Origin: Ralstonia sp. RRA
GTDB lineage: Bacteria > Pseudomonadota > Gammaproteobacteria > Burkholderiales > Burkholderiaceae
DNA length: 64,000 nucleotides
Reading direction: 5' to 3'
NCBI RefSeq assembly: GCF_037023145.1
Contig: NZ_CP146091.1
Location: forward strand, 2,170,001-2,234,000
The notes under the pieces were generated by a model that made no database searches, was not told where the DNA came from, and worked only from the letters and a program-made list of their open reading frames with translations. Shown piece after piece: positions 7,772 through 15,299 of the stretch (the first letter of the stretch is position 1; each line of letters starts with the position of its first letter). The position numbers and the translations under genes were made by a program.

Positions 7772-10183
7772 CTAGGCCAGCAACTGCAGCGTCAGACGGC
7801 GCCAACCGCCTGCAACGTGGTCTTCAACAATACGGGCCTGTGGAGCCTGCACCTGCCGCGTCTCGGCGGCGGGCAACTGGATCTCGATGGTGTCTGTCTG
7901 CACGGGCATGCGGCCTTCGCGCGACACATGCAGCGTGACAGTGAGCGCGTCTGACACCACGCGCACATTCCAACGGCCCTGCTCGCCGTGGCGCCAGGCT
8001 TCGGTCTCGCCGTCGTCCTCGATGCAGCCGCCAACGGCCTCGCCAGTGCCGCTCTTGGGCACAACGAGGAAGCCGCGTTGATCGGCGCGTTGGTCGAAAT
8101 GCTGCTCGGCCACGTTCAGCGCAATCACACCACCTTCGCGGATCAACATGACCGGCTGGTCCCACGGTGCAGGCAGCGTGACGGTTTGTCCGCCCTCGAA
8201 CACCTCACCGCTCCAGTACGACACCCAGCGCGCGCCAGCCGGCAGGTAGACCGAGCGCTCGCGCTGCCCTTGCTCCACCACCGGCGCCACCAGCAGCGAC
8301 GCGCCGATCAGCATGTCGTCGTTCTCTTCGTAGCAGCGGCGGTCCGATGGGAACTCGGCAAACGTCGGCTTGAGCACCGGCTCGTAGGCCTGCGTGGATT
8401 GCCACAGCAGTTCGTACAGATACGGAATCAGGCGATAGCGCAGCTTGATGAGCGAGGCGATCTGCGGGGTCACCTCCGGGTACATCCACGGCTCGTTGAC
8501 GGTCTTGTCGTCGTTCCACGAGTGGATGGAGAAGCGCGGCAGGAAGGCGCCGAACGCCACCCAGCGCACCAGCAGTTCCGGCGACGGTGCCGGACCCGCG
8601 AAACCGCCAATGTCATGGCCGATGTTCGACACGCCCGACAGCGCCAGACCCAGGCCCATCTTGTTGTTGAAGCGCAGCGTCTCCCACGAGGTGTAGTTGT
8701 CGCCCGACCAGGTCTGCACGTAGCGCTGCATGCCGACGCCGCCCGAACGCGACACCAGGAACGGCCGGCGCTGCGGTGCGTACTCAAGCTGTGCTTCGCG
8801 CGAGGCACGCATCATCAGCATGGTGTGCAGCACTTTGGCTTCGCGAATCGGGTGCCTCTTGCCAAACCCCTGCGCAAAGGCATCAGGGGACCACACTTCA
8901 AACTCGTTGTTGTCGTTCCAGGTGGACGCCATGCCGTAGTCGAGCAACGTGCTCTTGACGTTGGCCTTCCACCAATCCAGCGTCTTCGGGTTGGTGAAGT
9001 CGAGATACGCGCCCACCTCATCCCAGAACTGCACCCAGGCGGGTTCACCATTGGCGTCGCACACCAGCAGGCCGGCTTCCTTGGCCTCTGCAAACTTGGG
9101 ATGGTCTTGCAGCAGGCAGGGCTTGATGTTGGGGCACAGGCGAATGCCGGCATCCAGATAGCCCTGCACGAAGCCGCGCGCATCGGGGAACTTGTCAGTG
9201 TTCCAGTTGAAGACGTAGCGCTTCGGGCCGATCGACGTGTAACCCGACGACAGGTGGAACGAATCACACAGGATGTCGTGTTCGCGGCATCCTTTGATGA
9301 ACTCGCCCATCTGCTCCTGCGCGTTGGGCGCGTCGGTGTACGTCATGGTCGAGCCGGAATAGCCCAGGCCCCACTTCGGCATCCACGCCGGGCGGCCGGT
9401 CATCCATGTAAAGCGGCGCGTGGCGTCGAGCGGCGTATCGGGCGAGGCGATGAAGTAGTAGTCGAGATCGCCGAACGGCGCCGCAAAGTAGCGATAGTGG
9501 CCGTGGTAGTTGTCCAGCTCGCGGCCCATGTCAAAGCTGCAGTCGGACAGTGTGTCGTAGAACAGCCCGAAGCCGGTGGCGTTCTCGGGGTGCCACGTCA
9601 CGTAGAACGGGATGTGCTTGTACAGCGGGTCGGTCGTGCGTGCGCTGTAGCCCATCGCGTCGATGTTGCGCATCTCGTAGCGCTGGTGGGCGCGGTTGAG
9701 CTCGCCGGCGCGCTCGCCCAGGCCGAAGTACATCTCGCCAGGTTCGCGGCGCACGTAGTGGTAGACCTGCTCGTCCCAGTAACCGAAGTTGTAAGCCTGG
9801 GTGGCGCGGTCGTGCAGCACGGCTTGCCACTGGCCTGCGCGACGGATCTCCCACGTGCAGAAGCCCCCCGCCAGCGCAATGGTCAGGCGGATCTTGCTGG
9901 TCTGCAGGCGCAGCGTGTCGGCATCGGCATGCAGCTCGAACGCCGGCAGCGAGAACCCGCTGAGGTCTCGGCGATCCCGCCCAGTGACGGGCGTATCATC
10001 GCCGCCAGGGGCGATCGACCACGTGGCCGGGCCACGCAAGTCACCGTGCGGCAGCACCAGCACACGGATGATGTCTTCTTCAAGCACGAAGACTTCAATC
10101 GCAGCGCCAGTGCTGCTGGCCAGGCGAAGGCGATTGCCTTCTTGCGCCTGGAGTTCGAATCGGGGGGGATGCAACATGGACAT
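7772..10183 (-). CDS. Glycoside hydrolase family 31 (alpha-glucosidase / alpha-xylosidase-like)
   Basis: 803 residues, no signal peptide, so cytoplasmic. GH31 layout: N-terminal beta-sandwich with GLGERAGELNR (about 154-164); (beta/alpha)8 barrel starting near GRPAWMPKWGLGYSGS; catalytic nucleophile probably Asp424 in TWNDNNE; acid/base probably Asp495 in WSGDN; C-terminal beta domains (RSVYLPAGARWVSYWSG). GH31 enzymes release alpha-linked glucose, xylose or related sugars with retention. Substrate cannot be read from sequence. Position between a hexuronate-type carrier and a porin in a glucarate operon suggests a sugar-acid-containing glycoside. An ATG six bases downstream (MLHPP) is an alternative start. 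Confidence 0.92.
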   Translation of the reverse strand: MSMLHPPRFELQAQEGNRLRLASSTGAAIEVFVLEEDIIRVLVLPHGDLRGPATWSIAPGGDDTPVTGRDRRDLSGFSLPAFELHADADTLRLQTSKIRLTIALAGGFCTWEIRRAGQWQAVLHDRATQAYNFGYWDEQVYHYVRREPGEMYFGLGERAGELNRAHQRYEMRNIDAMGYSARTTDPLYKHIPFYVTWHPENATGFGLFYDTLSDCSFDMGRELDNYHGHYRYFAAPFGDLDYYFIASPDTPLDATRRFTWMTGRPAWMPKWGLGYSGSTMTYTDAPNAQEQMGEFIKGCREHDILCDSFHLSSGYTSIGPKRYVFNWNTDKFPDARGFVQGYLDAGIRLCPNIKPCLLQDHPKFAEAKEAGLLVCDANGEPAWVQFWDEVGAYLDFTNPKTLDWWKANVKSTLLDYGMASTWNDNNEFEVWSPDAFAQGFGKRHPIREAKVLHTMLMMRASREAQLEYAPQRRPFLVSRSGGVGMQRYVQTWSGDNYTSWETLRFNNKMGLGLALSGVSNIGHDIGGFAGPAPSPELLVRWVAFGAFLPRFSIHSWNDDKTVNEPWMYPEVTPQIASLIKLRYRLIPYLYELLWQSTQAYEPVLKPTFAEFPSDRRCYEENDDMLIGASLLVAPVVEQGQRERSVYLPAGARWVSYWSGEVFEGGQTVTLPAPWDQPVMLIREGGVIALNVAEQHFDQRADQRGFLVVPKSGTGEAVGGCIEDDGETEAWRHGEQGRWNVRVVSDALTVTLHVSREGRMPVQTDTIEIQLPAAETRQVQAPQARIVEDHVAGGWRRLTLQLLA

Positions 10184-10193
10184 CGGTTTCAGC

Positions 10194-11486
10194 TCAATTT
10201 GAAGCAGAGAGTTTCATCTGGCGTGCAGCACGCTCTTCCTGTGACTGGCCACGGATCAGGATGATCAGCAGCACCGCCGCGATCACGTCAAACGCACCCA
10301 GCAGACTGAACAGCGGGCCATAACCAACCGTATCGGCGAGGGCCCCCACCACAGCAGTGAATGCCAGACCGCCGATCCAGCCGGACATACCGGCAAAACC
10401 GCTGGCCGTACCCACTTCTTGCGGATCGAACACGTCTGCGCTGAGCGTATTGACCGACACGGAAATCATCTGGTGCGCGAACCCGCCCACGCAGAACAGC
10501 GCGATGGCCACATACGGCGATGCCACCAGGCCGACGCATGCCGGGCCGATCATCATCAGCGCTCCCAGTACCACGCCACCCACGCGCGACCACACCAGCG
10601 GCAGGCGACCATACTTCATCAGCAGCGGCGACAGATAACCGCCGGCCATGCCACCCAAGTCCGCCGCGAGAAACGGCAGCCACGCAAACATGGCGATCTG
10701 CTTCAGATCCATGCCGCGCTCCTTGAAGAAGTACAGCGGGATCCAGAAGCTGAGCGTCTGCCAAGCCGGCTCGGTAAAGAAGCGCGCCAGTGCAATCGCC
10801 CAGAAACGGCGCGACAACACGATCTCGGAGATCGGACGCTTTTCGCGCTTCCCGCCCGCCGAACGCAGTTGCCCGTCGGTGATCTTTTGCAGCTCTTGCT
10901 TGGACAAGCGCGGATGCTCGTTTGGCGAACGGTAGAAGGCGTACCACAATGCCGCCCAGAAAAAGCCCAGCGCCCCCGTCACCACGAACGCAGCTTGCCA
11001 GCCATGCCGCATGGAGAGGAACAACACCAGCGGAGGGGCCAGCATGGCACCAAACGACGTGCCGACGTTGAACCAGCCCGTCGCCACCGATTTTTCCTTG
11101 TCCGGAAACCACTCTGCCACAGCCTTCATGCCCGATGGAATGGCGGCCGCCTCGGTCAAGCCCATGAAGGCGCGGAAACCTGCCAGCGACAGCCAACCCG
11201 TCGCGCCTGCGTGCAGCACGCCGGAAAACGACCAAAGCACTGCGAACAGCGCAAAGCCGATGCGCAAGCCGATCAAATCGACGATGAAGCCGCACACCGG
11301 CTGCATGAGGGTGTAGCCGAACTGAAACGCCATGACCACGTAGCCATACTGCTGCGTGGTCATTGACAGATCTTCCTTAAGCGTTGGGGCCAGCACACCC
11401 AATGAATTGCGCGCCAGATAGTTCATGATCGTGCCCAAACACACCAGCACGATGATCCACCAGCGCAAACCCTTGATGGTCTTCAA
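10194..11486 (-). CDS. MFS transporter, hexuronate/glucarate (ACS, ExuT/GudP-like) family
   Basis: 430 residues with 12 predicted membrane helices in two halves split by a cytoplasmic loop (about 190-225). Anion:cation symporter traits: NYLARNSLGVLAPTLKEDL in helix 1 and RAFMGLTEAAAIPSGMKAVAEWFP in helix 4, as in GudP/ExuT-type carriers. It follows the glucarate dehydratase gene by 66 nt and precedes GH31 by 10 nt, so it most likely imports glucarate, galactarate or a hexuronate. The exact substrate is inference. Confidence 0.9.
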   Translation of the reverse strand: MKTIKGLRWWIIVLVCLGTIMNYLARNSLGVLAPTLKEDLSMTTQQYGYVVMAFQFGYTLMQPVCGFIVDLIGLRIGFALFAVLWSFSGVLHAGATGWLSLAGFRAFMGLTEAAAIPSGMKAVAEWFPDKEKSVATGWFNVGTSFGAMLAPPLVLFLSMRHGWQAAFVVTGALGFFWAALWYAFYRSPNEHPRLSKQELQKITDGQLRSAGGKREKRPISEIVLSRRFWAIALARFFTEPAWQTLSFWIPLYFFKERGMDLKQIAMFAWLPFLAADLGGMAGGYLSPLLMKYGRLPLVWSRVGGVVLGALMMIGPACVGLVASPYVAIALFCVGGFAHQMISVSVNTLSADVFDPQEVGTASGFAGMSGWIGGLAFTAVVGALADTVGYGPLFSLLGAFDVIAAVLLIILIRGQSQEERAARQMKLSASN

Positions 11487-11518
11487 GATTCGTCTCCAGG
11501 TATTTTTTGTGTTTTTTA

Positions 11519-11537
11519 GGGCGGTCTGAGACCGCCC
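11519..11537. repeat. 8-bp hairpin between gudD and the MFS gene
   Basis: GGGCGGTC (11519-11526), loop TGA, GACCGCCC (11530-11537). On the transcribed minus strand it is followed by TAAAAAACAC rather than T residues, so it is not a normal intrinsic terminator for the operon. It could stabilise the gudD mRNA end or cause partial termination. Confidence 0.55.
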
Positions 11538-11552
11538 CGGGGTCTGCCTACC

Positions 11553-12905
11553 TCAACGCACCAGACACGGACGCTTGTTGTTGAACGTCCAGTTGGGCAC
11601 AAGGCACTGCATGGCGACTGCATCGTCGCGCGCGCCCAGGCCGTGCTGCTTGTACAGCGCGTGCGCCTTTTCGATCTGGTCCATGTCGATCGTCACGCCC
11701 AGGCCCGGCTTGGTCGGTACGTCGATCTCACCGCCCACGATCTGGAACGGCTCACGCGTCAGGCGCTGGCCATCCTGCCAGATCCAATGCGTGTCGATGG
11801 CGGTGATGTTGCCCGGCGCAGCGGCGGCCACATGCGTGAACATCGCCAGCGAAATATCGAAGTGGTTGTTGGAATGCGAGCCCCAGGTCAGGCCCCAGTC
11901 GTCGCACATCTGCGCCACGCGCACGGAGCCCTGCATGGTCCAGAAGTGCGGATCGGCCAGCGGAATGTCGACCGAGTGCAACTGGATGGCGTGGCCCATC
12001 TGGCGCCAGTCGGTGGCGATCATGTTGGTGGCGGTCGGCAGGCCGGTGGCACGGCGGAACTCGGCCATCACCTCGCGACCGGAGTAGCCGCCTTCGGCAC
12101 CGCACGGGTCTTCGGCATAGGCCAGCACGTCGTGCTTGTCGCGGCACAGGCGGATGGCCTCTTCCAGCGACCAGGCCCCGTTCGGGTCCAGCGTGACACG
12201 CGCGTCGGGAAAGGCCTCGGCCAAGGCGGTGGTGACGACCATCTCGTCGTCGCCGCTCAGCACGCCGCCCTTGAGCTTGAAATCCTTGAAGCCGTAGCGG
12301 GCATGCGCAGCCTTGGCCAGGCGTACGACGGTCTCAGGCGTCAGCGCCTCTTCGTGGCGCACGCGAGTCCAGTCGTCGGTGGCGTCGCTGCCGTCGGCGT
12401 AGTCGAGGTTGGTGCGCTTGCGGTCGCCCACGAAGAACAGGTAGCCCAGCACCGGCACCTTGGCGCGCTGCTGCCCCTGCCCCAGCAGGGCAGCCACGGG
12501 CACGCCCAGGTGTTGGCCCAGCAAGTCCAGCAAGGCGCTTTCCAATGCCGTGACTGCGTGCACGGTGGTGCGCAGGTCAAAGGTCTGCAGCCCACGCCCG
12601 GTCGCATCGCGGTCAGCAAATTGCCGGCGCACGGTATTGAGCACGTTGTTGTACGCGCCGATCGGCTGCCCCACCACCAGCGGTGTCGCATCTTCGATGG
12701 TCTTGCGGATCGCCTCGCCGCCCGGCACCTCGCCCACGCCGGTATGGCCGTCGGAGTCTTCCAGGATGACGATGTTGCGGGTGAAGAACGGGCCGTGCGC
12801 ACCGCTCAGGTTCAGCAACATGCTGTCGCGTCCGGCCACGGGAATGACCTGAAGGCGGGTGATGTGCGGCGTGCGCAGGGTGGATTCAGCAGAATTGTGA
12901 TTCAT
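11553..12905 (-). CDS. gudD: Glucarate dehydratase
   Basis: 450 residues from ATG 12905 (GTG 12914 is an alternative). Enolase-superfamily enzyme: K210-x-K212 base pair in FKLKGG, metal ligands Asp240 (LDPNGAW), Glu265 (AEDPCG) and Asn294 (TNMIATDW), and His344 in the [12 protein letters not shown] segment. The order and the last motif are those of glucarate dehydratase, which converts D-glucarate (and L-idarate) to 5-dehydro-4-deoxy-D-glucarate. First gene of the operon with the carrier downstream. Divergent from a GntR regulator, with overlapping -10 sequences. No KDG aldolase or 5-KDG dehydratase gene is present in this window, so later steps must be elsewhere. Confidence 0.95.
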   Translation of the reverse strand: MNHNSAESTLRTPHITRLQVIPVAGRDSMLLNLSGAHGPFFTRNIVILEDSDGHTGVGEVPGGEAIRKTIEDATPLVVGQPIGAYNNVLNTVRRQFADRDATGRGLQTFDLRTTVHAVTALESALLDLLGQHLGVPVAALLGQGQQRAKVPVLGYLFFVGDRKRTNLDYADGSDATDDWTRVRHEEALTPETVVRLAKAAHARYGFKDFKLKGGVLSGDDEMVVTTALAEAFPDARVTLDPNGAWSLEEAIRLCRDKHDVLAYAEDPCGAEGGYSGREVMAEFRRATGLPTATNMIATDWRQMGHAIQLHSVDIPLADPHFWTMQGSVRVAQMCDDWGLTWGSHSNNHFDISLAMFTHVAAAAPGNITAIDTHWIWQDGQRLTREPFQIVGGEIDVPTKPGLGVTIDMDQIEKAHALYKQHGLGARDDAVAMQCLVPNWTFNNKRPCLVR

Positions 12906-12925
12906 GGCCGTCACGTACGTTATCA

Positions 12926-12955
12926 GTCGTCATACAACATGGAGCGGAATATAAT
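12926..12955. promoter_or_regulatory. Divergent gudD/GntR promoters with candidate operator
   Basis: TATAAT (12950-12955) is a consensus -10 for the rightward regulator gene. The opposite strand of 12948-12953 reads TATATT, a -10 for leftward gudD. The near-palindrome GTCGT-CAT-ACAAC (12926-12938) lies over the regulator -35 region and about at the gudD start site, an ideal repressor position. A related 11-mer recurs behind the regulator at 13801-13811. Confidence 0.6.
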
Positions 12956-13010
12956 GGACGTATCCACGCAGAACTACCCCTGGTAAACCCGAAACCCGTC
13001 CGGAGACAGC

Positions 13011-13766
13011 ATGCCCACCCCAGGCTCCCCCGCAACGCTCGCGCGCCGCACCCAAAGCCTGGCGGAAGTGGTGGTCGACTACGTCAAGCAGCGCATCGCC
13101 ACGGGCGCGCTGCGCATCGGCGACAAGCTGCCCACCGAATCGGAGCTGATGGAAGCGCTGGGTGTCAGCCGCACCGTGGTGCGCGAGGCCATTTCACGCC
13201 TGCAGGCCAACGCGCTGATCGAGACACGCCACGGCATCGGCAGCTTTGTACTGCCCCCGCGCCAGGACAACACCATCCAGCTGGGTGCCGCCTCTACGTT
13301 GCACGAGATATTGGCCATGCTGGAGTTGCGCGTGGCGCTGGAGACCGAGTGTGCCGGCCTGGCCGCCCAGCGCGCCACGCCGGAGAATCTCGCCACGCTG
13401 CAGCAAGCGCTCGACGCCATCGAAGAAGACCAGGCCGCCGGCCGTGACAGCGCGGCGTCCGATCTACGCTTCCACTTGAGCATTGCGCGCGCCACCGGCA
13501 ACCAGCACTTCGTGACCGTGCTAGACCAACTGGGCAAGACGCTGATCCCGCGCAGCCGCATCGACGCATCGCAGGTCGGCTATCTGAACTCGCAGGAATC
13601 GCGCGCCACCGTCAACCGCGAGCACCACAGCATCTTCGAGGCCATCTCCCGCAAGGAGCCGGAAGCCGCCCGCGCAGCCATGCGCATGCACCTGTCGAAC
13701 AGCCGCGAACGACTGCGCCGCGCGCACGATCTGGCCGACACCTCGACACCGGAAGCCTTTACCTGA
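13011..13766 (+). CDS. GntR-family regulator, FadR subfamily (probable glucarate operon regulator)
   Basis: 251 residues. N-terminal GntR winged helix (about 15-80; GDKLPTESELMEALGVSRTVVREAISRLQ) and an all-helical FCD domain (about 100-235) with metal- and ligand-binding residues (RFHLSIARATGNQHF, later REHHSIFEAI). FadR-subfamily regulators commonly respond to sugar acids. Divergent from gudD with shared control sequences, so it is most likely the operon's repressor and autoregulator. The effector is not visible from sequence. Confidence 0.92.
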   Translation: MPTPGSPATLARRTQSLAEVVVDYVKQRIATGALRIGDKLPTESELMEALGVSRTVVREAISRLQANALIETRHGIGSFVLPPRQDNTIQLGAASTLHEILAMLELRVALETECAGLAAQRATPENLATLQQALDAIEEDQAAGRDSAASDLRFHLSIARATGNQHFVTVLDQLGKTLIPRSRIDASQVGYLNSQESRATVNREHHSIFEAISRKEPEAARAAMRMHLSNSRERLRRAHDLADTSTPEAFT

Positions 13767-13800
13767 TCCAGCCGGCACCCGAAGCGGTGCATCGACACCG

Positions 13801-13811
13801 ATGTTGTACGA
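13801..13811. promoter_or_regulatory. Second copy of the candidate GntR site
   Basis: ATGTTGTACGA matches the reverse of 12930-12940 (ATGTTGTATGA) at 10 of 11 bases. It lies 35 bp after the regulator stop, in a 342-bp stretch without a protein gene (13767-14108). Confidence 0.35.
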
Positions 13812-13904
13812 TGTCTTATAACAAATCGACACACATCAGGGGCATACCGCACCCCGGCTGGTCTTGATAAAGATTTGCATTGTGTCGACGCCAGCCACGT
13901 AACC

Positions 13905-14009
13905 TGAATAGGCACCGACCCCTCGTGGGTGCGCTCCGGTCGCGGAAGAGAGAGCCGCGATCTACTTAGCCCTGATGCTGCTGTCCCGAGTGTCAGGGCG
14001 TTTTTCTTT
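13905..14009 (+). ncRNA. Candidate small structured RNA with terminator
   Basis: Within a 342-bp gene-free stretch, three hairpins follow in series: GCACC/GGTGC (about 13912-13932), TCGCGG-N9-CCGCGA (about 13940-13960), and GCCCTGA (13969-13975) with TCAGGGC (13993-13999) followed by GTTTTTCTTT. The last is a good rightward terminator with no gene of its own unless it ends the GntR transcript 240 nt downstream. A weak -35 (TTGCAT, 13875) precedes it. No known RNA family was recognised. Confidence 0.35.
13969..14009 (+). terminator. Intrinsic terminator
   Basis: 7-bp stem GCCCTGA/TCAGGGC with a 17-nt loop, then GTTTTTCTTT. It ends either the candidate small RNA or a GntR read-through transcript. 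Confidence 0.65.
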
Positions 14010-14046
14010 GGGCACGCCCCCCCCTGCCGCCCCTTCTTCGGCCAAC

Positions 14047-14077
14047 AAAAAAGCCCCGACTGGCGGGGCTTTGTTTT
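14047..14077 (-). terminator. Intrinsic terminator of the OmpR-type regulator gene (bidirectional)
   Basis: AAAGCCCCG (14050-14058), loop ACTGG, CGGGGCTTT (14064-14072). The minus strand carries six T after the stem, and the plus strand also has a T-rich tail. Confidence 0.85.
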
Positions 14078-14108
14078 GCGCGGGGACGCTTTCAGCGTTG
14101 CAGCACCA

Positions 14109-14810
14109 TCAAACGACGCTTTCCATCACGCGATCCAGGCAGAAGCCCTGCCCGTAGATTGCGCGCAGGCGCAGGCCATTCTCGGTGCCCAGCAGCAACT
14201 TCTTGCGCAGGCGCGAGACGTGCGTGTCGAGCGTACGCGAATACGGACTCAGCTCGCGGCCCCACAACGCCAACTCAATATCTGCACGAGACAGCACGCG
14301 CCCGGCGTTCGCAAACAGCAGCAACGCCAGCTCAAACTCACGGGCATGCACCGCCACCTGGGCGTCCCGCAGGCGGATCGAACGGTTCTGCCGGTCAATC
14401 GTGTAGGGCCCCAGACGAATTTCGGAGGCGCGCACGGCACGGCTGACGGCAAAGCGGCGAATCAGCGCATCGAGACGCGCCAGCAGCTCAGGCGGGCGAA
14501 TATCGCCCTGGAAGCACAGATCTGCGCCGTGGTTCAGTGCGTCGGCGGTCTCGACATCGGCCTGACCGTCGGCGAGGTAGACGATGGCCATGCCAGGGCC
14601 CACACGCTCGCGCACGGTGCGCACCAGCGACAGGCCCGGCATGTCATGCGCATTTGCACCGACCATCAGCAGGTTGATGCCATGCACGTCGATAGCCTCG
14701 AACACCTGGCGGGAGAGAAACAGCGGCACGCATTCAAAGCGCGACGGCTGCAGCGCGGAGTGAATTGCCTGTTGGCGGGCAATATGTGTGTCGATCAGGC
14801 CAATCTTCAT
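14109..14810 (-). CDS. OmpR/PhoB-type regulator with degenerate receiver domain
   Basis: 233 residues from ATG 14810. The N-terminal part (1-115) follows the receiver fold (MKIGLIDTHIARQQAI), but the phosphorylation site is lost: aligning INLLMVGANAHDMPG with the neighbouring regulator's FDLLLLDWQLPDISG puts Gly51 at the acceptor Asp position, and the conserved Lys region reads LCFQGDIRPPEL without the Lys. The C-terminal winged helix (about 135-230; REFELALLLFANAGRVLSR, TLDTHVSRLRKKL) is intact. It therefore probably binds DNA independently of phosphorylation, or through partner proteins. Last gene of the CHASE2/FecR cluster. Confidence 0.85.
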   Translation of the reverse strand: MKIGLIDTHIARQQAIHSALQPSRFECVPLFLSRQVFEAIDVHGINLLMVGANAHDMPGLSLVRTVRERVGPGMAIVYLADGQADVETADALNHGADLCFQGDIRPPELLARLDALIRRFAVSRAVRASEIRLGPYTIDRQNRSIRLRDAQVAVHAREFELALLLFANAGRVLSRADIELALWGRELSPYSRTLDTHVSRLRKKLLLGTENGLRLRAIYGQGFCLDRVMESVV

Positions 14811-14867
14811 GGCTCGGTCTCTTTCTGGATGGGCCGCGAGGTGCATCAAACGCCTGCTTCGCGCAAA

Positions 14868-15068
14868 TCAACTGCAAACAACGTCGCACCGGCGCGCATC
14901 AACCCGAACGATGCCTTCGCCGCGCATAGCAAATAAACGCCGACCAGCCAGCCTGACACGCGCATCCTGCGGCAGATTCCCGTTGCCGCGCAGGGCTTGG
15001 TGCAGTTGCATGCGAAGGTGTTCGTATTCGCATTCGCTCAGCACATCGGTTGCGGTCTTGCTCAACAT
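14868..15068 (-). CDS. Small hypothetical protein (66 aa)
   Basis: A short frame from ATG 15068 (MLSKTATDVLSECEYEHLRM...) with GAGG eight bases upstream; a GTG three codons earlier is an alternative. The N-terminal half looks like an acidic helix, the C-terminal half is basic (VRLAGRRLFAMRGEGIVRV). It contains three cysteines. It lies between the kinase and the pseudo-receiver regulator on the same strand. No family recognised; the coding call rests on ribosome site, position and composition only. Confidence 0.4.
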   Translation of the reverse strand: MLSKTATDVLSECEYEHLRMQLHQALRGNGNLPQDARVRLAGRRLFAMRGEGIVRVDARRCDVVCS

Positions 15069-15299
15069 ACGTAGCACCTCGGTTCGCCGGTCCTTCTTGC
15101 GTGGTTCGCTTCTGCCTGCGCTTCCGGTTCTCGCCCAGGTGCCGCCGTCTCTCGACCGGGTGCATCACCCGAGTACGTTGTGCCGGTCGGCCAATGAACT
15201 GTAGGGCCGCCAGACCAGCGGATTGCAAATGATTGAAAAAGGAAAGTGGCAGAAGCCGCACCGTGTGTGCGGTTGCCGATGTCGCAAACGCCTGCGCGA

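Noticed and set aside
7988..10264. 758-codon plus-strand frame opposite the GH31 gene
   Set aside because: Antisense shadow of a confident glycosidase; no motifs.
5503..13766. Idea that the glucarate operon is cargo of the tRNA-Lys island
   Set aside because: No second attachment site was seen beyond it and its composition looks like the rest of the chromosome by eye; not supportable here.
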